From NCBI GenBank assembly GCA_963556695.1, contig CAUWAG010000020.1, positions 186,001-250,000 of the forward strand: a DNA stretch of 64,000 nt, read 5' to 3'. Shown here in pieces: positions 57,366 to 64,000 of the stretch. Position numbers and translations under genes: made by a program. The DNA comes from Anthostomella pinea. Lineage: Eukaryota; Ascomycota; Sordariomycetes; Xylariales; Xylariaceae. Numbering within the stretch: position 1 is the first letter of the stretch; each line of letters opens with the position of its first letter. A model generated the notes under the pieces. That model was given only the letters and a program-made list of their open reading frames with translations, made no database searches and was not told where the DNA came from.

Positions 57366-58597
57366 CTACTCCGGCAGGAGGTTCCCACGGACCGCAAACA
57401 TCTTGGCGCTGACGCTGGCCGTGAATCCATCCACCTGCTTGCTGTACTGCTCAACCTGCTTGGCGTTCAGCATGCCCTCCAGCCGGTTGGGCTCTTGGGG
57501 AAGCTTGAAGATACGCTGCCACTCGTCTTCGGGAAGCGGCTGTTGTTTCGCTGCAACACGCGCCGCGTTCTCCGCTTTCCGCTTCGTCTGCCATGCTGTG
57601 ATCTTGGTTTGTTCGCGCGCAAGCTGTCTCTGGTAGTACTGGTGGTTGTTGAGCTCGGTGTAGTGCGACTCGATGCTTTCGAGCAGGAGGTCGCATGTCT
57701 TCTCCAGGAACGGGTCTATCGAGAGGTCCAGTGCCTCGGCTGAGTGGCCGAGGGGCATCTTGATCGGGTCGCGTTGGAGGTCGGCAAGCGAGATCGGCAT
57801 CTCTACGTCGGCGTCTGTGGGAATGGTAGGTAGTTGGTGGATAAAGGAGGTCAGGAGGTGCGAGTTGTGGATGTTGACCGGGAATTCGACGAGAATGTCC
57901 TTGAACGATAGCTTAGACTTTTGCAGACTGGTACGAATTAATATCGACGGCCTTATACAGTTGAAAGGGAGCTCTAACCTCTCAGTCGTGAACTTGCCCT
58001 CCTTGTATGAGGACATGAAGTTCTGTGTTAGCTTGAAGGCCCGCAAGCTCAGGGCGCCCTGTGAGCTGCGGCTGACGTCGTGCACAAGGGCGACGGTATG
58101 CTCGTTGTCGCGCTGGTAGTGGTATTGGTTCTCGATGAAGCCCAGGTTGACAAAGTTGCCCATCGTAGCGCTTGTGTACCAGCCCACGTTGTTCGCGTCG
58201 ACGTTAACCTCCTTCAGGTGTCGGATCATGTCAGTCTGGTATACCATGTTGGCCTTCGCTCGAGGTGCAGCGGCGGCCAGAGAGGATGCGTCGTTCTGGT
58301 GGCTGCCGCTGTCTACGCTCGCGACGTCGGTCGTGGGGAAGGCGAAGGTATTCGTTATCTCGAGAACGCCATTTTGGTCCATGCCAACAAGAGAGCCGGT
58401 AGCGGTGGTAGGGAAGGTGCCGGCGCAGTGTTTGACGATCTTCATGACAACCTATATGGTACACCCACGGTAAGTTACACGCCATTTTACAGCAGAGGGC
58501 GATCAAGGAGGGGCTCGGGAAGATAGGAGACGGAATGACGAACCAGCGACTCAACCTGGACCGTCTTGAACGAGGTATCTCTCTGAAAGTCGGCCAT
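57366..58597 (-). CDS. eif3h: Eukaryotic translation initiation factor 3 subunit h (eIF3h)
   Basis: MPN-domain subunit of the eIF3 complex that helps load mRNA and tRNA on the 40S ribosome. Minus-strand exons 58597-58544, 58451-57979 and 57927-57366 give 362 residues. The N-terminus [18 protein letters not shown] joins [20 protein letters not shown] across a 92-nt intron, starting the MPN fold. The segment [14 protein letters not shown] sits where catalytic JAMM proteins have His-Ser-His-Pro, so metal ligands are missing and the domain is structural, as expected for eIF3h. The second intron (57928-57978) has 51 nt and no stop; I removed it because [17 protein letters not shown] then matches the family. 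The C-terminal half is helical ([20 protein letters not shown]). Confidence 0.87.
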
Positions 58598-59732
58598 GGT
58601 CACGGTGATAGGCGCCTGAGATGCGCTATGTCGTGGAGTTGGAGTGTGTGGTCAGAAACGGGGCTGCAGTCGTTCGTTGTAGACGCAAGAGACGGGAATC
58701 TTGAAGATTTTGTGGTTTTGGTGGGATGCGATTTGTGTGGGTTGGAGATGGGCGGACCGCAGTGGCAGAACATGTGCGAAGTGCATTAACCTTGGAATAT
58801 TCTTAACTCCGAAAGCACGGTGGGGAAGTATATCTCTACCTATACATGCATATTCATCTTTGGTTCATCACTCAGTTGCTTATCCCGCCTTAGTCAACTA
58901 AGCCTCCCTAAATGCTTGCCACCGGCGTCGAAGTCTCAAGATGTAAAGTCACTGGAGTCTGGTCAATCTGAAGCGAATCCATCCCACTCTGTCCCCCCAC
59001 GCGGGTGTTGTCATGTTCCATGTCGGCATTCCACAAATAAACTCTTCGTTAAAGAGCCTCAAAGCAACGTCGCCTCTTGCCTATATATGGTCTGTCGGTC
59101 GGTGTATGCAGCCTTTCAGCCAGATATCACGAGATCGCCCGCCCCCTAGAAGTCAGGACTGCTGGCTACCGTATGGATTGAGCAACGGCCACGGCTCGGA
59201 CATGCTGGCACAAAACCATGTTGCAGCGCCAGGCTCCATCACGGCAGAGCGGGACACAGCGCCGCCAAAGCCTGCCTCTCTTCCCGCCTGACTGTCTGTC
59301 GGTCGGTCAGCATTTCTGGGAGTCTGGGATTATTCTGTCCCGCGAACAGCATGCTGGTTCTCTACGCCAGTCAGTTCCCCATTCGGAGCGAGGGAACATG
59401 AGTATCCGATCATTCGATCAGCGCACAATTTATGTTCATTCATTAAGACCATTCGCTCTCTTGTCTGTCTAGCGGTATCTATCTAGCTGTGTCGCTGCCT
59501 TCCATTGCGCCGAACATCTATCAATGATCCACCGTCAGAAATCAAACCGTGTACGACGATACCTTTTCACCCTCTCTGAGAACTCTCTAAGCGACGAGAA
59601 ACCCCTTGAAACCGCGGCTCGGGGCCGGAGGGAACCATCCCATTCGCCAACGCCGTATCCTCTATCTCAGGCACCCTCCCTCATTCTCGATAGACCATCT
59701 GGCCGCCATGCAGTCGATACTACCCCACCCTC
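58598..59732. other. Promoter of eif3h and 3' flank of the UPF0643 gene
   Basis: 1.1 kb between two minus-strand genes. The reading frames on the plus strand (58535-59472) have no motif and low coding character. Confidence 0.45.
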
Positions 59733-60474
59733 TCAAGCCCAGTCAATGAGTTCCCAGCTTTGCACGTCGTCTCGAATGATAAGCCTATGCCGGTCAATCT
59801 TCCAATGGGAGTACAAGTGTCGCGCTGCAGACGCCGCCTGTCGATGGGCGGGACCGACTCCTCCTTTTCTTGCATCTTCCGGGGTTCTCCACAGACAGGT
59901 AGCAAGGTTTCTGCCGTCCCTGTCAGGGCTACCGAACCAGTATCTGGACCATGTTAGCATGCCGCTCTGGACACCTGGTTCGGAAGGGGAGCACCTACTT
60001 CAGGAATCCGCCGCTGGCTGTGGCCTCTGCATGGGCTGCCTTGTCCAACGCACCCAGCTCGGCGTACACTGTGGTCGGTGGGATCTGGGACCGGAACACG
60101 ACGATATAGAACGAGGTCTCCTTCCATGGGTGCTCGTGCTGCCGTGCCAGTCGTGACACCTCCTTGACCACCTCGGGCCAGTTGAATGTGTCAACGTAGG
60201 GGGCCGTGGCGTAATCAGGCCGCAGGCATTGCATGTGAACGAGGGCTTGGGCGAGCAGTGCGTTTTCCGTGTCGAGTGTTCTCAGGTCGAGAAGATGTTC
60301 CTTCTCGGTGTAGGGCGAGACGACAAGGAAGTTTCCCGTCTTGTCCGTCGACGGGCTGGTGAGTTCATGTCCGATCGACTCAATCTCTTGCGCCGATACT
60401 TGCACTGGTGCTTTTTCAAGGGGAAACGCAGCGTCAAGTCCGGAGACGGGAGGGGCTGCCTGATGGACGGCCAT
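59733..60474 (-). CDS. UPF0643 family protein, function unknown
   Basis: Fungal protein of the uncharacterised UPF0643 family (related to S. pombe PB2B2.08). Minus-strand exons 60474-59999 and 59943-59733 give 228 residues, with a 55-nt intron carrying a TGCTAAC branch site. The junction restores GGFLK-YWFGSPDRDGRNLA, the best-conserved block. Other family-like stretches are NFLVVSPYTEKEHLLDLRTL, NWPEVVKEVSRLARQH and FYIVVFRSQIPPTT. The end is HRLIIRDDVQSWELIDW. The start at 60474 (MAVHQAAPPVSG) is the first ATG in frame. Upstream the frame is open but without ATG. A catalytic role cannot be inferred; no signal peptide or membrane segment. Confidence 0.8.
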
Positions 60475-63400
60475 AACGCGCTCTTTGCCAGTTCTCTCTG
60501 GATGACTGTTGAGGTGCCTGTTGAGGGGCCTGGGAGATGTAAAGGGAGAGGCAGTGGTGGCGGCAATGGCGAATGGAAATCTTGACAAGACAGGTTGCTT
60601 GGAGAGGAGAGTCTTCAAGTCTATCGCATGGAGGTTGGCTTCCAGGTGGGTTATATACGTCGGAGAGGAGGGCACTCACCGATGCAGGCTGGCGATCGGA
60701 CGGGGCACAAGATGAGCGATCTCTCACTATCTGTGACTGCAATATAACCCAAGTCGACCCCTTGCAATTTGCTTCCGCGGTATCATCCACGGGCGGTATG
60801 GCGAGATGATTGACAGTATTGCGTCTGGCTGGCACACAGGTGAGAGCGGATGGTCAGGTCCCTAGGTATGTAAGTATGTATGTAAGTATGTATGTAAGGT
60901 AGGTCACAGGTGTTGCAGGTGTGTAGGTAGGTTCTGAGTTTATAATTTTGGCTGGGTTTGTCACATTGCGCCATCCCGCGAATTGCTGATACCATTGGTC
61001 ATACAGTCATAAACCTTTGTCTCATGGGATGACGGCCAACACTAGAGCATGGCGACATCTGTCGGCCGTCCCTGACATATTTGATCTTGGGCACAAAGCA
61101 CTTGACAGAAGGTTCGAGTCAGGCTTGTTATGCTGCTTCTGCTGTCCACTGCAACTATCTATAGTACTGCTGCTAATATGGCAAGTATGTAGTAGGTAGC
61201 GTATGTATTCCGTGTTACGCCCTGTCCTCCAGCTCCCGAGCGATGGCTTATGACTGCAGTCCGCTTCCGCCTTGGCCTAGGCCGGTCCCCGATTATTGAT
61301 AGACGAGATCCCCGGACCCCTGAAGGCGTCGCCTCGCCTATACAATAGTAAAGTAATACGCTAACCCCATTGGCCCGTCCGATCTTGCCAAATCGGAGCA
61401 CGTCGGCGTCGTGGGCCCGTGGCTAGTCCGTACATTTTGTTTGGGTGGACGGCCAACATGCAACCCACACGCACAATGCGATAGCCGGGGGACGCAAACA
61501 CATCGTGGGTAATCATGGTAATCATTGCCAAAGCATGTGATATTTTGGCTTCTTGAACAGAGAATCCCACCAGACGTTAATCTACCTAGTTGTGCCGCGC
61601 TCGCAGCGGCGGCGACTCCATGCTGTTGATTCTCGTACAAGGGGCCGAGTCAGTCGAGCAGAACCCGCATGTATGGGTGAACGGCCCAGGCTCGCGGGCC
61701 CGTTGCACTGACTCAACTGTTTCCGAGTTTTAAATTAAACAGTAACGGCAGTGACGTTGAGTCATGAATATAAATCCGTAAGATCCAACGCGCGTCAATC
61801 GTCGATCTCTCTCCCTCTCTGCCTGCCGCGTGGGCCCCGTACTCTAATAAGGCAAGTGATGCTGTCCTGCAGGGACCTGTCTCGCTATAATAGGCACGAA
61901 TATAATGCAGTTCAGTGTTAGCGCACGGCTCCGAGACCGGGTGTATATCTGGCAGCTCTACAGTAGCTCGTCGAAACATGCCCCTGACTACCTGCTTCGG
62001 CCTGAATTTGTCCATGTAGATCATGACGACGATTATGCCGTGTCCCAGGCGCACATGGTCTCTGGCAAGGGTGCTATAGGCTGTACCGTATAGCGACGGA
62101 ACTTGACGGTGAGGAGCATCAGGGAGTGCGCATATCGTCATCAGATGTTGCTCTCAAACCTTGGCCCGGTCGGATTGAGGTGACCTTCCGATAACACTAA
62201 AGCACGATCAGGACTTGGGTGGAAGATATTTCCATTCATGCCCACGTTGACCGTAGGGCTTCTGGCACCCTTTACAAGCTCTCATTCAAGATCATGACGC
62301 CAGTCGATAATTGAAGCTACCGAACCTTCCCACCAGCTCTTCTTCAGCGAGGCCTACGATACCTAGTCCCAAAGTGGTCCAATGCTGACTAGGGGAAATC
62401 CAGTATCATTCGCATAATTCTAGCAGACATGATAGGCTCTTCGTTGATAAGCTCGGTGTGAAGTGATGGCCATAGCTCCGAGACGCAGCAGCAAGCCATC
62501 CACTCCCTGTAACAGTTACAGTTGTCAAGGCTGCCGACAACCACTATGGCCAGCATCGAGGAAGGGAGACGGTAGTAAACCCTAGTGCTGTTGGACCAAG
62601 AAGAGGCTACCTAGGCAGTCCCAGACCCAAGAACCTCGAGGCGTACCTCGTCCAACGCCATTTGTCAGCTTCTGGTACTTCTGGGGATTCTACCGACGAC
62701 GGCCGGTTGTGGCCCCCGGCCCATTGACCCACAGATCTCCGGTGGACGGGTCCGGCTTACACGGAGCTCACCACGCACACGGGCAAGAGACGGGCCATGG
62801 TGTTCTCAACCTTCGGCACAGTACCATTCTTAAAGCTCTCGGTTCCTAGCCACCCCCCCCCCCCCGTGGAATTCTTCTGGAATTGCCTCCTTCGCATCCG
62901 CCAAACTGTTGACCAGAGCTCTTGCTGTCGAAGGAAGCACTCGGCTGCTGCTGGGGGAAACCCCAACGTGGTCGCTTTGATGGCGGCTGATACCTAGATT
63001 TACTCTTATTAGTGGCAGTGTTCCCTTTCCTTAGTCCTAGTTCTAGAGTTCTAGTCCTATGGAGGTCTGAGGGGGATGTCAGACGATCGAATTTCACCCA
63101 CTAACAGGGGCACAGGTTGGCGGTGCCAATGTCAAAGAGAAATTGGGGTTTCTTGGCATGACACCCATCTTAAGACGGCGCATGACCGCCACCGTCTTCC
63201 AGCTGAGTCGCAGAAAACTGGGCACTCTTTACTTCCGTTGAAGTCGACCTCGAATATATCATCGCTAGCATATTATCGCGAGCCTGGTACCTCAGAGATA
63301 ACACGAGAGGCGACTGTGCCGCTCTCCACTGGCCTGACACGGCAGCTCTGACTGAGGTCCGCAGGCCAGGCTTCCTCAGTATCTGGGAATACAGGGAGGG

Positions 63401-63813
63401 TATTGCACCCGAAGCCACCGTGAGGTGACTAATCCAATCATTTCTTACCTCGTTGCCGGCAGGCAAATGCTCGACGTTTAGACGTTGGGATACCCTAAGG
63501 TAGTGGCTGCTTATTGGGCGTGTTTGAGGCGTCGTCTACTCTTATAAGGAAGACGAGCTGAAAAGCATGGAGGTGGCATCTGGAATGTCAGGTCGGTCTA
63601 TTCAGCTTTCCTATTTCGCAACCTAGGTCTCATTCGAATTTCCCGTCGTTTTGCCTTCCATCTACACGTTAGCTCGTCTCTTCGCGCGACGGGTGGCCGC
63701 TGCGTGCCACTCCTGAGCACTTCCTACCTATACAGCCACTGAAGAAGAAAGAGGAACATCTTTGACCTGCTCGACTAGTCGGAAAGGAGCTCGGCTTGAG
63801 TTGAAGGCACACG
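60475..63813. other. Gene-poor stretch with simple repeats
   Basis: 3.3 kb. Contains the promoter of the UPF0643 gene, a GTAT/GTAA tetranucleotide repeat (60866-60904) and a run of 13 C (62853-62865). No reading frame shows a domain or a plausible exon chain. Confidence 0.45.
60866..60904. repeat. GTAT/GTAA tetranucleotide repeat
   Basis: Alternating GTATGTAAGTATGTAT units over about 39 bases upstream of the UPF0643 gene. On the minus strand it reads as TACATAC/TACTTAC words, related to the ACCTA motifs seen in other promoters here. Confidence 0.7.
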
Positions 63814-64000
63814 ATGGAGCCGAACCAACCTCAGCCATAGGCTGTTCCATACCAGGCTGCCCCCGGCGTTCTAGTCAGCAAGGCCTGGCATAACACCAAG
63901 ATCGTCTTCACCTCCCTCTCGATAATCTTCTGTATAATCGTCATAGGTATATACATCGCTACCGTCGTCAGCGGAGACGTGTTAAGCTTCATAATCGTCT
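63814..64000 (+). pseudogene. Membrane protein gene, 5' end, with in-frame TAG; runs off the window
   Basis: From the ATG at 63814 the frame reads MEPNQPQP, a TAG at 63838-63840, then AVPYQAAPGVLVSKAWHNTK and a strongly hydrophobic helix (IVFTSLSIIFCIIVIGIYIA). Pro/Gln-rich tail plus membrane helix resembles the N-terminus of fungal MARVEL-like four-helix membrane proteins. The TAG replaces what would most simply be a CAG glutamine codon, a single C-to-T change. Alternatives are a base-call error or that TAG is the end of an intron (CCATAG) whose upstream exon uses another ATG. The rest of the gene is outside the window. Confidence 0.45.

Noticed and set aside
61080..61150. GGTTCGAGTC resembling a tRNA B box
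   Set aside because: No matching A box at the right distance and no cloverleaf arms could be drawn.

Overview
The window is nuclear DNA of a filamentous ascomycete, most likely a sordariomycete. Genes are split by short introns (about 50-75 nt) with GTRAGT-type donors and CTAAC/CTGAC-like branch sites. The gene families (GH7 cellobiohydrolase, HET domain, DIM-5, deuterolysin, Zn2Cys6 factor, domesticated reverse transcriptase, ChAP, HIR3) are typical of Pezizomycotina. No rRNA, tRNA, CRISPR array or bacterial-type operon was seen.

Layout. 0-16 kb: the 3' half of a secreted GH7 cellulase, a small charged protein with a clear TATA box, a hotdog-fold thioesterase-like protein, a sphingoid-base/lipid kinase, the rRNA-processing protein RRP1, a seven-helix-type fungal membrane protein, a lone SAM-dependent methyltransferase, the histone H3K9 methyltransferase DIM-5, and an UBTD-type ubiquitin-domain protein whose first coding exon is only the ATG. 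16-35.6 kb: a domesticated reverse transcriptase (rvt) split by a one-base frame change, a deuterolysin protease, a HET-domain protein, the HIR-complex subunit HIR3 divergent from a ChAP-type secretory cargo adaptor, a mitochondrial carrier of the S-adenosylmethionine type, and a secreted beta-rich protein of unknown function. 35.6-45.3 kb: a gene-poor stretch with a 0.5 kb terminal-inverted-repeat element flanked by TA. 45.3-64 kb: a glutamine-rich Zn2Cys6 regulator with a 730-nt intron inside its zinc cluster, a D-2-hydroxyacid dehydrogenase, adenosylhomocysteinase, eIF3 subunit h, a UPF0643 protein, and at the right edge a membrane-protein gene interrupted by an in-frame TAG.

How they fit. 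Most genes are single-copy housekeeping or chromatin genes and do not form a metabolic cluster. Several touch methyl-group metabolism (DIM-5, the methyltransferase, the SAM-type carrier, adenosylhomocysteinase), but they are scattered over 45 kb on both strands and I infer no co-regulation. The secreted or plant-biomass-related genes (GH7, deuterolysin, the 396-aa secreted protein) suit a saprotroph or plant-associated fungus. All coding models were spliced by hand from the sequence; family names come from recognised motifs, not searches.
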